Of a stretch of DNA of 64,000 bases, positions 51,919 through 60,612 are shown piece after piece (position 1 is the stretch's first letter; each line of letters starts with the position of its first letter). Source of the stretch: Paenibacillus_F chitinolyticus_A (GTDB lineage Bacteria > Bacillota > Bacilli > Paenibacillales > NBRC-103111). Position numbers and translations under genes: made by a program. The notes beneath the pieces were generated by a model that saw only the letters and a program-made list of their open reading frames with translations, ran no database searches and was not told the DNA's origin. The stretch covers positions 2,728,001 to 2,792,000 of the forward strand of contig NZ_CP173427.1 in the NCBI RefSeq assembly GCF_045038035.1, given 5' to 3'.

Positions 51919-51995
51919 AAATGCAAATTACGATCAATAAAATGCAATTAAAATGCAAAATAATTATTGACGTTCCATTTTTGTGGAGGTATTAT
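51919..51995 (+). promoter_or_regulatory. Sugar-ABC operon promoter with phased AAATGCAA repeats
   Basis: A near-consensus promoter: TTGACG at 51967-51972, 17-bp spacer and TATTAT at 51990-51995. Upstream lie three AAATGCAA repeats at 51919, 51940 and 51951 (spacings 21 and 11, close to helical phase). The position upstream of -35 fits activator binding or an UP-like element rather than a LacI operator. I find no perfect cre or LacI palindrome in the interval. Confidence 0.6.
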
Positions 51996-52048
51996 TTTTA
52001 TATGGACGGAAGAAATTCCAGGTAAAATAAAAAGAAAGGGGTTACAAT

Positions 52049-53341
52049 TTGAAAAATGTCCGCTTTTTTTCATTTATTTCTCTTTTATTTGCGATAATTA
52101 TCCTTTCATCTTGCGCAAATGATATAGAAACGACGGCTGACAATTCTGCAAATCCGGACGGAAAAGTCAAACTTGTTTTTTGGAGCCATCAAGAAGATGC
52201 CTTTATGGATGCGTATAAAAACTTGATTGCCGCTTATCGGACAGCGCATCCGGAAGTAGAGATCGACTATCAATCCTTTCCTTACGATGTTTACCCTCAG
52301 AAGCTAAAAGCTTCTTTCATTGCCAAAAATCCTCCGGACATCGCCGAGATGTTCGGCACCTGGGTTCCCGTCTACTCCACGAACGGTCTGCTGGCGGAAA
52401 TACCGGACGGCGAACGGCTCCGGGACGGCTACTACAAAGCCCCGCTAGGGGGATACACATGGAACGGGAAGCTTTACGGACTTCCTCTCGAATTCAATAT
52501 CGAAAACGGCGGCATGCTGATTCATCCGCAAATGTTGAAAGAGAGGGGGATCGCCCGGCCTCCTTCCACGTGGGAAGAGCTGGTGGAGAGCGCCCGAAAG
52601 CTGACGGTGAGGGACGGGAAGGGCATTAAGGTGAAAGGATTTGATTTTGTGTCCGGCGACAATATCACCTTCACGTTCTTGTCCATGATTTTGCAGCAGA
52701 ACGGGAAGTATTGGGGCGATAACGATCATGTGAATTTCCGGACGCCGGAGGCGAAAAAAGCGATGCAAGCACTAGTCTCGCTTATCAAAGACGATAAAGT
52801 CGCGGATCTCACGACGTTCGGCGGCGAGCTGGACACCTCCGACTATTTCTTTCAGGGAGGTTCGGCGATGACGTATCGCGGACCCTGGTCCATAGCCGCC
52901 GGTTTGAATACATACAAGGCAGACGACTTCGAGTATGTGCCGGTGCCGTCTTTCACGGCAAATCCGCCTTTATACGCGGCCGAATCCGGCTGGGGACTGG
53001 TAGCCGCACAAAAAAGCAAGCAGCGGAAAGCCGCCGTCGATTTCATCGAATTCGTTTCTTCCAATGAGAATCTGCTGCAGTGGAATCTGAGCACGTTTAC
53101 GGTCCCCGCCAAAAAAGAGGTGGCCGAAAATCCGGAATTTCTCAAGGCTAATCCGTTTATGAAAACTTCGCTGGATATTTTGACGCTGGGAGAGTGGATC
53201 GGACCGGTTGCGGACCGGGATTATTTCTTCAAAGTGATCAACGATCATTTTCAATTAATGGCAAGCGGACAGGAAACCGTCGAAGCCGGTCTGAGCGGCA
53301 TTGAAAAATCAATAAACGACAATCAGGATCAACACAAATGA
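52049..53341 (+). CDS. Sugar ABC transporter, substrate-binding lipoprotein
   Basis: A 430-residue family-1 extracellular solute-binding protein. The signal peptide ends in a lipobox LSSC (Cys22), so it is a membrane-anchored lipoprotein. Features such as VKLVFWSHQEDAFM, MLIHPQMLKERG and the aromatic-rich binding clefts fit oligosaccharide binders of the MalE/MsmE type. TTG start with AAAGGGG upstream. It opens the operon with two permeases, GH4 and PfkB genes; no ATPase is encoded, so a shared MsmX-type ATPase must serve it. Confidence 0.9.
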   Translation: MKNVRFFSFISLLFAIIILSSCANDIETTADNSANPDGKVKLVFWSHQEDAFMDAYKNLIAAYRTAHPEVEIDYQSFPYDVYPQKLKASFIAKNPPDIAEMFGTWVPVYSTNGLLAEIPDGERLRDGYYKAPLGGYTWNGKLYGLPLEFNIENGGMLIHPQMLKERGIARPPSTWEELVESARKLTVRDGKGIKVKGFDFVSGDNITFTFLSMILQQNGKYWGDNDHVNFRTPEAKKAMQALVSLIKDDKVADLTTFGGELDTSDYFFQGGSAMTYRGPWSIAAGLNTYKADDFEYVPVPSFTANPPLYAAESGWGLVAAQKSKQRKAAVDFIEFVSSNENLLQWNLSTFTVPAKKEVAENPEFLKANPFMKTSLDILTLGEWIGPVADRDYFFKVINDHFQLMASGQETVEAGLSGIEKSINDNQDQHK

Positions 53342-53357
53342 TCGGAGTGATCGGAGT

Positions 53358-54293
53358 ATGAATCTTGAACCGGCAGCAGGCAGAACCCGAAAGATTCCAC
53401 CGGCAGCCCAACCTAAAGGCCGAAAGAACGCGCGCGCGTTTGTTTATTTGTCGCTGATTCCAATCCTGCTATTATTCGGCGCATTCGCTTTTCTTCCGAT
53501 TGGCTGGAGTCTCGGGCTGTCCTTTTTCAAATATAATCCCCTCAGCTCCAACACGACGTTCATCGGTGTGTCAAACTACGCGCGGATGCTGGGAGATTCG
53601 GTCTTTCTGAAATCGCTCTGGGTGACGGTTAAATTCGTGGTCGTTGCCGTTGCGGTGAATATAGCCATCACCCTGCTCATTGCGGTGGCCATTCAGCGGC
53701 TGCAAACAGGATGGCTGCGAAATTTGATGCGCACGGTGTTTTTTCTGCCGACGATCGCCCCGCTTGCGGGAACGGCTATCGTATGGAGCACGATGTTCAA
53801 TTATAATCACGGCCTGTTCAACATGCTGCTTGAAAAGCTGCATATGGCGCCCATCCAATGGCTGAGCGACCCGCATTATGCGCTGTATTCCGTCATTATC
53901 ATGACGTTGTGGGCGGACATCGGCTACAATATCGTCCTGTTCATCGCCGGAATCGATTCCATTCCCGGGCTTTATTATGAAGCCGCTCTCTTGGACGGAG
54001 CGAACCGCTGGCATTCATTCCGGTATCTGACGCTTCCGCTTCTGCGGAGAACGATGCTGTTCGTATCCGTGACTACGGTCGTCTCCTATTTTCAGGCCTT
54101 CGCCCAATTCCAAATCATGACTAAGGGAGAACCGTTTAACGAAACGAGAGTAATTGCCCTGCACATTTACGAGATGGCTTTCTCCAACTCCAACATGGGC
54201 TATGCGTCGGCGATGGCGACTGTTTTCTTGATGATCATTCTGGCCGTGACCGTCCTGCAGCTTAAATGGGGCCGCACGGATTGGGAACATTGA
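53358..54293 (+). CDS. Sugar ABC transporter permease, MalF-like
   Basis: A 311-residue permease with six hydrophobic segments after a 25-residue hydrophilic N-terminus. The EAA loop reads EAALLDGANRWHSFRYLTLP (residues about 210-230), the contact site for the ATPase. Ribosome site ATCGGAG before the ATG; 16 bases from the binding-protein stop. It is the B. subtilis MelD (AmyD) counterpart by position. Confidence 0.9.
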   Translation: MNLEPAAGRTRKIPPAAQPKGRKNARAFVYLSLIPILLLFGAFAFLPIGWSLGLSFFKYNPLSSNTTFIGVSNYARMLGDSVFLKSLWVTVKFVVVAVAVNIAITLLIAVAIQRLQTGWLRNLMRTVFFLPTIAPLAGTAIVWSTMFNYNHGLFNMLLEKLHMAPIQWLSDPHYALYSVIIMTLWADIGYNIVLFIAGIDSIPGLYYEAALLDGANRWHSFRYLTLPLLRRTMLFVSVTTVVSYFQAFAQFQIMTKGEPFNETRVIALHIYEMAFSNSNMGYASAMATVFLMIILAVTVLQLKWGRTDWEH

Positions 54294-54308
54294 AGGAGGC
54301 TCCGATAG

Positions 54309-55133
54309 ATGCAACGTAGAAACAGATGGCTGGACGGAGCGATTCTGACCGTACTGGCGGCTGCCGGTTGTTTAATGCTGCTGCCTTATCTCTGGATGGT
54401 TCTGTCTTCGCTGAAAAGCAATATGGAAATTGTCTCCGGATCGCACACCTTGTTCCCGCAGGAGGCAAGCCTGGAGGGATATCGAACGGTGCTTATGGAC
54501 GCGCCCTTTGTAAGATGGCTGCTAAACAGCACGGTGACATCTGTCGTCATTACGGCAGCGACTCTTTTTACGAGCGCGCTGGCCGGTTATATTTTCGCCA
54601 AACATGAGTTCAAAGGTAAAAAGATCTTGTTCCTGCTCATTCTGGCCACGATGATGATCCCGTTTCAGGTCGTCATGATTCCGACTTATTTGATCACGGC
54701 CAAACTTGGTCTCGTCAACCAGCTACTGGCGATTATTTTACCGAGTCTGGTCAGCTCGTACGGTGTTTTTCTCGCCAAGCAATTTATCGAGGACATCCCG
54801 AAGGATTTGCTCGATGCCGCCAGAATAGACGGTGCGGGGGAGCTGCGGCTGATGGTCCGAATTATTACGCCGCTTATTTTTCCCATGCTGTCGGCGCTTG
54901 GCATCTTTACCTTCATGAACTCATGGAACAACTATTTGTGGCCGCTTATCGTTTTGGACGACACCCGAAAAATGACGGTGCCGCTGGCCCTCGTTTATTT
55001 TAACGGAACGCATACGGTCAATTATAACGTCGTCATGTCGGCGGCCGTTCTTATCACGATTCCGGTGATTATCGTATTTCTCATTTTCCAGAAGCAGTTT
55101 ATTAAAGGCTTGACGATGACCGGCATGAAATAG
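54309..55133 (+). CDS. Sugar ABC transporter permease, MalG-like
   Basis: A 274-residue permease with six transmembrane segments and the EAA loop DAARIDGAGELRLMVRIITP. It pairs with the upstream MalF-like permease (15-base gap; GAAGGAGG precedes the ATG). It ends with GLTMTGMK, the conserved tail of this class. Positional counterpart of B. subtilis MelC (AmyC). Confidence 0.9.
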   Translation: MQRRNRWLDGAILTVLAAAGCLMLLPYLWMVLSSLKSNMEIVSGSHTLFPQEASLEGYRTVLMDAPFVRWLLNSTVTSVVITAATLFTSALAGYIFAKHEFKGKKILFLLILATMMIPFQVVMIPTYLITAKLGLVNQLLAIILPSLVSSYGVFLAKQFIEDIPKDLLDAARIDGAGELRLMVRIITPLIFPMLSALGIFTFMNSWNNYLWPLIVLDDTRKMTVPLALVYFNGTHTVNYNVVMSAAVLITIPVIIVFLIFQKQFIKGLTMTGMK

Positions 55134-55156
55134 ACCTTAACAAGGAGAGAACAACC

Positions 55157-56458
55157 ATGACCAAAATTTCAATTATCGGCGCGGGAAGCGCATTTACGCA
55201 GGAAATAGCGACAGATATTTTACTGATCGAAGGAATAGAGGGAGGAACCCTCGCACTCGTGGATATCGACGGGGAACGGTTGGAGATTGCCCGCAAGCTG
55301 GTGGCCCGGATTATAGAGCAAACGGGGAAAAAATGGAACGTAATCGCCTCTACCGACCGCAGGGAAGTAATCGGCGGCTCCCGGTTCGTCATTAATCAGA
55401 TTGAAGTGGGAGGGCTGCAGACCGTCCGCTATGAATACGAAATTCCGTTGAAATACGGCGTGAATCAGTGTATCGGCGATACGCTCGGGCCCGGGGGGCT
55501 GTTTAAGACGCTGCGGACGCTTCCCACCTGGATGGACATCGTACGGGATATCGAGGATTTGTGCCCGGATGCCACGATTCTCAATTATACCAACCCGATG
55601 TCGGCCGTCACGCTGCTTACGTCCCGCATCACGACGCTTCCCGTTGTGGGCCTGTGCCACTCTATTCAGAACACGTCCAGGCAGTTGGCCAAATATGCCG
55701 GTGTGCCTTACGAGCAGATGCAGTGGAAAGCGGGAGGCATCAATCATATGTCCTGGTTTGTCGAACTGACCCATGAAGGACAAGATTTGTACCCGCTGCT
55801 CCGGGAGAAAATTCAGGATCCCGAACTGCTGAAAAAAGATCCCGTGCGCTTCGACGCGATGAAATATTTGGGGGCGTTCGTGTCGGAATCGAGCGGGCAT
55901 TTCTCGGAATACATCCCTTACTACCGCAAACGCCAGTCGTTAATCGACCGGCACTGCAGCTCGGGATACAACGGGGCGACCGGCTATTACGCGGACAACT
56001 GGCCGATCTGGCGCAAAGAAAACGACGAGAAAATCATCGAGCAGCTCGAAGGGAACCGGCCGCTTGAGCTTGCGCCGAGCAACGAGTATGCAGCCATCAT
56101 TATCGAAGGGATGCTCAAAAACGAGCCGAAAGTCATCTACGGCAACGTGCCCAATACCGGCCTCATCACAAATCTTCCGGGCGACGGTATCGTGGAAGTA
56201 GCCTGCATGATCGACCGCAACGGCATTCATCCTTGTCATTTCGGCAGCTTGCCGGAGCATCTCGCCGCTTTGTGCCGCTCCAATATGGCCTTTTTCGAAC
56301 TGGCCGTAGACGCCGTGCTCCGCAAGGATAAAGAGATGGCCCGCCACGCCCTGATGGTGGACCCCTTGTCCGCAGCGGTATGCTCGCTCGAAGAAATCGG
56401 CGAGATGTTCGAAGAGCTGTACGAAGCGGAACGGGACTTCGTACCGGTGCTGAAATGA
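55157..56458 (+). CDS. Glycoside hydrolase family 4, alpha-galactosidase (MelA)-like
   Basis: A 433-residue NAD- and Mn-dependent GH4 enzyme. NAD site IIGAGSAFTQE at the N-terminus; NYTNPMSAVT; Cys167-His168 in LCHSIQNTS and His197 in GGINHMSWF match the metal ligands. The CHS motif is that of MelA-type alpha-galactosidases (CHSVQ), distinct from the CNVP and CHGH classes. B. subtilis MelA (432 aa) lies at the same place in a similar operon. An alpha-galacturonidase (LplD-like) is the main alternative, and the beta-helix gene downstream would support it. AGGAGAG precedes the ATG. Confidence 0.87.
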   Translation: MTKISIIGAGSAFTQEIATDILLIEGIEGGTLALVDIDGERLEIARKLVARIIEQTGKKWNVIASTDRREVIGGSRFVINQIEVGGLQTVRYEYEIPLKYGVNQCIGDTLGPGGLFKTLRTLPTWMDIVRDIEDLCPDATILNYTNPMSAVTLLTSRITTLPVVGLCHSIQNTSRQLAKYAGVPYEQMQWKAGGINHMSWFVELTHEGQDLYPLLREKIQDPELLKKDPVRFDAMKYLGAFVSESSGHFSEYIPYYRKRQSLIDRHCSSGYNGATGYYADNWPIWRKENDEKIIEQLEGNRPLELAPSNEYAAIIIEGMLKNEPKVIYGNVPNTGLITNLPGDGIVEVACMIDRNGIHPCHFGSLPEHLAALCRSNMAFFELAVDAVLRKDKEMARHALMVDPLSAAVCSLEEIGEMFEELYEAERDFVPVLK

Positions 56459-57414
56459 TGCCTACCGACAGCAAAAGGAAACCGGTCGTTGTCGTCGCCG
56501 GCGAGCTGAACGCGGATATGATCGTATCCGGCAGGGATGTAATTCCGGAGTGGAACCGGGAGAAAATCATCGACGGATTTCAAACCGTGCTCGGTTCCTC
56601 TTCCGCGATTACCGCTTGCGCGCTGGCCAGTCTGGGGGTTGACGTAAGGTTCGTGGGAGTTGCCGGCCAGGATGATCTCGGCGCCTTCTGCATCGGTGAG
56701 CTGCAGCGGATGGGTGTGAACACCGACGGAGTGACCGTACTGCCGGATGTTCAGACCGGGGTCACCTTGTCGTTCACGACTCCTTCAGACCGGGGTCTCT
56801 TGACTTATCCGGGCAGTATTCCCATGTTAGCACCCGAATATATTCCCGAAAGTATTCTGCGCGGAGCGGACCATCTGCATTTCGGTTCCTACTATTTGCA
56901 GGACGGCATGAGGCCGCACTGGAAAAAGCTTTTCGGAGAGGTCCGGTCCAGGGGGACGCGAACTTCATTCGATGCGGGATGGGACGTGCGCAACGAGTGG
57001 GATTCCGAGGGCATCCGTTCCCTGCTGGAAGAAACGGACTTGTTTATGCCGAGCGAGGAAGAGGCGCTGCATATTTTCGCGGCGGACCGGATCGCGGATA
57101 TCCGCGAGAAGCTCGGAAGCGCGGCGGGGCGGGTGGCCGTCAAGCAAGGGGCCAAGGGCGCGAGCCTTCTTGCTCCGGACGGGAGCGTCGCAGCAGCCGG
57201 ACCGTGCCGGGTATCTCCCCGGGATACGACTGGAGCCGGGGATTGTTTTAACGCCGGCATCATTTACGGTTCTCTCCACGGCTTGCAAGGGGAGGAGCTG
57301 CTGCGGTACGGCAACGCGTGCGGCGCATTGTCCACCCTTGGCGTCGGGGGAACGGGCAATCTGCCGACGACTGCGGCCGTCGGCAGGCTGCTCCAAGAGC
57401 CGTCAGCCACCTAA
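56455..57414 (+). CDS. PfkB family carbohydrate kinase
   Basis: A 319-residue ribokinase-fold kinase. The N-terminal region has GELNADMIVSGRD and GSSSAITACALASLG, and the C-terminal signature DTTGAGDCFNAGI contains the catalytic Asp. The substrate is a sugar or sugar acid. ATG overlaps the GH4 stop (ATGA). In this operon it should phosphorylate the monosaccharide freed by GH4; a MelA-type enzyme would give galactose and glucose, a galacturonidase would give a uronate. This gene is absent from the B. subtilis mel cluster. Confidence 0.87.
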   Translation: MMPTDSKRKPVVVVAGELNADMIVSGRDVIPEWNREKIIDGFQTVLGSSSAITACALASLGVDVRFVGVAGQDDLGAFCIGELQRMGVNTDGVTVLPDVQTGVTLSFTTPSDRGLLTYPGSIPMLAPEYIPESILRGADHLHFGSYYLQDGMRPHWKKLFGEVRSRGTRTSFDAGWDVRNEWDSEGIRSLLEETDLFMPSEEEALHIFAADRIADIREKLGSAAGRVAVKQGAKGASLLAPDGSVAAAGPCRVSPRDTTGAGDCFNAGIIYGSLHGLQGEELLRYGNACGALSTLGVGGTGNLPTTAAVGRLLQEPSAT

Positions 57415-57518
57415 ACGCGGACAGGGAGGTGAGGCCCGCACATTCTCGCAGAGATAGACGCGGTTTCGTTGAAACGAATCAAAGTCCGGCTATTAACCAA
57501 TCAGGGAGATGATCATTC

Positions 57519-59060
57519 GTGCAAATCGGCAAAACGTTTATTACGGGTTTAAGCCTGGCCGTACTGGGTTTAGGACTGGGCATGGCCCAATCGTCGTCTG
57601 TATCGGCTGCAGGCACCGACTATTATGTGGCGGCGAACGGAAGCGATTCGAATCCGGGTACGCTAAGCTCGCCGTGGAAGACGCTGCAGCATGCGGCGGA
57701 TCAAGCGGGACCCGGCAGCACCGTCTACGTCCGGGGCGGCGTGTACAACGAGAAATTGAAGATCACGAAATCCGGCTCTGCACAGCAAGGCCCCATCACG
57801 TTCGCGTCCTACAATTCGGAGGCCGCCGTCATCGACGGTACGGGGCTTGCAGTCAGCGGAACGGAAGGGCTGATCGATCTCGCCGATGCCAGCTACGTCA
57901 ACATTAAAGGATTTGAGGTCCGCAACTTCACGACGGCCAAAAGCAATGTCATGCCGGTCGGCATTTACGTGCATGGCGCCGGAGGTTTCATCAACCTGTC
58001 CGGCAACAAAGTGCATGATATCAAGAACACGGCGGCTCCGACCGGAACCGATCTTCTGGGAAGGGATGCCCATGGAATAGCCGTGTACGGGACGAAAGCT
58101 CCCCAGTCGATCCACGACCTTACGATTGACGGAAACGAGCTGTATAATCTCGTGCTAGGATCGAGCGAGTCTCTGGTTCTCAACGGTAACGTAGACACGT
58201 TCGCCGTGACCAACAACACGATCCACGATAACGACAATATCGGCATCGATGTGATCGGTTTCGAGGGCAAAGCGCCGGATGCTTCGTATGACCAAGCCAG
58301 AAACGGAGTCATCCGCGGTAATCGCGTATACAACATTTCATCCAATAACAACCCTTCTTACGGCAAAAAGCTTCCGAACAACAGCAATTCGGCAGGCGGC
58401 ATTTATGTCGATGGCGGCAAAGACAACCTGATCGAGCGGAACTATAGTTACGGCAACGATATCGGCATCGAGATCGCTTCCGAACACGCGGGCAAAGCGA
58501 CCAGCCGCATTACGGTCCGCAGTAATATGATTTACAACAACCGTTTGACCGGCCTGGCTATGGGAGGTTACGACAAGCAGCGGGGAGCGACGGTAAACTG
58601 CGTGGTTGTGAACAATACGTTCTATAAAAACGACAGCTTAGGAGACGGCAGCGGGCAGTTATATGTCCAATACGATACTCAGAACAATGTCATTAAAAAT
58701 AATATTTTCGTAGCCGGTACCTCGGATGTTCTGATCTATAACGAATACACGAAAAATTCGGGGAACATTGTGGATTATAATTTGTACTTTGCGCCAGGGG
58801 GCAGTGCCAACGCGGCCTGGACATGGAAAAATGTGACGTACAACGGTTTCGCCGCTTATAAAAAAGGCACGGGCAATGACGCCCACTCGGTATTTGCCGA
58901 TCCTTCATTCGTAAATGCGGCATCGAGCGATTTCCATCTGAAGCCAGGATCTCCGGCAATTGACGCCGGATCGACCGAACCGGACATTATCGGCTCGCTT
59001 GATATCGACGGAGATCCTCGTGTACGGGGTGCCGCAGTGAATATAGGGGCGGACGAATAA
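57519..59060 (+). CDS. Secreted right-handed beta-helix protein (pectate-lyase-like, DUF1565)
   Basis: A 513-residue exported protein. Signal peptide about 1-33 (cleavage near SAAG), then DYYVAANGSDSNPGTLSSPW, the N-terminal segment of DUF1565 and PL9-like proteins, followed by parallel beta-helix repeats rich in Asn (NLSGNKVHDIKN, NNTIHDNDNIGID, RSNMIYNNR) and a C-terminal PGSPAIDAG motif of choice-of-anchor-type ends. Lyases of families PL9 and PL1/3 and several glycan-binding proteins share this fold; the catalytic residues are not clear. GTG start with AGGGAGATG ahead. It ends the operon and its export points to extracellular polysaccharide as the operon's source of sugar, perhaps pectin or a galactan. 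Confidence 0.82.
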   Translation: MQIGKTFITGLSLAVLGLGLGMAQSSSVSAAGTDYYVAANGSDSNPGTLSSPWKTLQHAADQAGPGSTVYVRGGVYNEKLKITKSGSAQQGPITFASYNSEAAVIDGTGLAVSGTEGLIDLADASYVNIKGFEVRNFTTAKSNVMPVGIYVHGAGGFINLSGNKVHDIKNTAAPTGTDLLGRDAHGIAVYGTKAPQSIHDLTIDGNELYNLVLGSSESLVLNGNVDTFAVTNNTIHDNDNIGIDVIGFEGKAPDASYDQARNGVIRGNRVYNISSNNNPSYGKKLPNNSNSAGGIYVDGGKDNLIERNYSYGNDIGIEIASEHAGKATSRITVRSNMIYNNRLTGLAMGGYDKQRGATVNCVVVNNTFYKNDSLGDGSGQLYVQYDTQNNVIKNNIFVAGTSDVLIYNEYTKNSGNIVDYNLYFAPGGSANAAWTWKNVTYNGFAAYKKGTGNDAHSVFADPSFVNAASSDFHLKPGSPAIDAGSTEPDIIGSLDIDGDPRVRGAAVNIGADE

Positions 59061-59101
59061 AACCTCCGCTGCCGAACCAAGCGCTAGTTCGCATGAAGAC
59101 G

Positions 59102-59136
59102 ACCAGCCTTTCCTGGTATAGGGAAGGCTGGTTTTG
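59102..59136 (+). terminator. Terminator after the beta-helix gene
   Basis: A 12-bp stem with one mismatch (59102-59113 with 59121-59132), seven-base loop, TTTT tail. Confidence 0.78.
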
Positions 59137-59389
59137 CGTGTTCATATAAACGAGCAATTAGTCCTAACGGATTCAATCGGAACGGTGAACTGGGTGGAAC
59201 ACGTCTGAAGGCGCATTTGAGATCGGTCTTGCGAAAAATATGATTAAGAGGGTCGCCCAGACCCGGAGCGTGAAATGCGGTGTTTCTATGATGCACCCGA
59301 CTTCTTCGAGATACTTTCACACTGCTTTTCTGCTTCTATTTTCACTCTAGTAATGGACATTTCAGTTAAGTCTTCTTTGTAAACGTCAC
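59137..59389. other. Intergenic region, nothing recognised
   Basis: About 250 bases between the sugar operon terminator and the VOC gene. No frame with a ribosome site, repeat or promoter of note. Confidence 0.5.
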
Positions 59390-59842
59390 TTATTTATTAC
59401 CGAGTTGTTCCGCCAAACCGATCAGAAGTCCGTCTTTTCCACGAATATAGCAGAGCCGATACGAGTTCTCGTACTGAACCACTTCGCCAACGAGCTGAGC
59501 ACCATGCTTAGTGAGTCTGGATACCGTTTCGTCAATGTCTTCAACGGTGAACATGACGCGCAGATAACCGAGGGCATTTACAGGAGCAGTCCGGTGATCT
59601 GATATAGCAGGTGGGGTGAGAAATCGCGAAAGTTCAAGTCGGCTGTGGCCATCCGGGGTAACCATCATAGCGATCTCTACACACTGTGAACCCAGCCCGG
59701 TTACGCGGCCAGCCCATTCACCTTCGACAGTAGCCCGCCCTTCGAGCTTCAAGCCAATCTCCTCGAAGAAAGAGATTGAGTCATCAAGGGATTCTACAAC
59801 GATGCCAACATTGTCCATTCTTAGTAAATTGTTTTTTGCCAT
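59390..59842 (-). CDS. VOC family protein (glyoxalase/bleomycin-resistance fold)
   Basis: A 150-residue vicinal-oxygen-chelate protein. It has the beta-alpha-beta-beta-beta repeats and ends SYRLCYIRGKDGLLIGLAEQLG. A Glu near the C-terminus of each half is expected for metal binding; the first (VESLDDSISFFEEIG region) and last are visible. Substrate unknown. AAGGAGA precedes the ATG. Single-gene unit. Confidence 0.83.
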   Translation of the reverse strand: MAKNNLLRMDNVGIVVESLDDSISFFEEIGLKLEGRATVEGEWAGRVTGLGSQCVEIAMMVTPDGHSRLELSRFLTPPAISDHRTAPVNALGYLRVMFTVEDIDETVSRLTKHGAQLVGEVVQYENSYRLCYIRGKDGLLIGLAEQLGNK

Positions 59843-60094
59843 AGTTTTATCTCCTTATGTGTACAAATTTATTACCTGATCAACTTCATACATTTATTCT
59901 ATCAACAATTACTAATTCCTTCCAAACGCTTAACATCGTGTCACATTTCATGATAACAAAAATACGTTCAGACCGAATACGTCCACGCCCAACAGTGATA
60001 GTACTCTAATTATAGAACGTTAGTTCGTATATTTCGAGTATCAACAACAAAGTTTAACATAGCCAAAAAACTAATTAAAATGATTTATTTCCTT
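59843..60094. other. AT-rich intergenic region
   Basis: About 250 bases with clearly higher AT content than the neighbours. It should hold the promoter of the minus-strand VOC gene. I see no other feature. Confidence 0.4.
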
Positions 60095-60121
60095 TGTCGA
60101 TTTCATCCTTGTTCATTCGTT
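60095..60121 (+). promoter_or_regulatory. ECF42-type promoter, site 4 (upstream of truncated VOC gene)
   Basis: TGTCGA at 60095-60100, 17-bp spacer, CGTT at 60118-60121, in TGTCGATT...TTCGTTGT. It repeats the pattern of the three sites at 4-7 kb, 53 kb away, and stands 47 bases ahead of a PhnB/VOC gene start. VOC genes are known companions of ECF42/DGPF systems. Confidence 0.68.
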
Positions 60122-60167
60122 GTAATCATAGAAAGACAAATTCAAGGGGAAAGGTTGTTGAATTTTT

Positions 60168-60491
60168 ATGGGAGCACAAATTCACTGTTATCTGATGTCG
60201 GAAGATGCAAGAGGTCAGGCGAATTTTTACGTCGAGTCACTCGGTGGCGAAATTCAGTTTCTTACCACATTCGGGGAGGCGCCTGGAACACCCGAGGCGA
60301 TGAAGGATAAAGTCATGCATTTGGCTTTGACCGTAGCGGGTACGAATAAGTTAATGCTTTCCGACTCTTTCGAACCGGTTTCTTATACCCGCAGCATCCC
60401 TATTTCACCACAAGCGGTTCGTGTCTTGTCTGGGGACACAGCTCGAACTCACGAATTGCCGCGGATCCCGCGGCTTTTTTATTTAACGTGA
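60168..60491 (+). pseudogene. PhnB-like VOC protein, C-terminally truncated
   Basis: The first 68 residues are a normal PhnB/glyoxalase-like half (YLMSEDARGQANFYVESLGGE ... LTVAGTNKLMLSDS, outline). After SDSFEPVS the sequence no longer resembles the family, and the frame runs through a terminator hairpin to its stop at 60489. Full-length PhnB-like proteins have about 140-150 residues with a second half, so about half the gene is lost. The AAAGG ribosome site and an ECF42-type promoter are intact. The tail is probably random translation after a deletion. Confidence 0.65.
60458..60482 (+). terminator. Terminator at the end of the truncated VOC gene
   Basis: A perfect 7-bp GC-rich stem GCCGCGG/CCGCGGC (60458-60464 with 60468-60474) and a T-run of six, located inside the open frame's 3' end. 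Confidence 0.85.
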
Positions 60492-60612
60492 AACGTGAAG
60501 TGAAACGTACAATGCCGTTTTTAGAAATAATAGGAGAAGGGTACATCAAATCTATTTATAGTATAATAATATGTACGGCTATATAGGATGGAAAACAGGA
60601 AAGAGGGAACAG

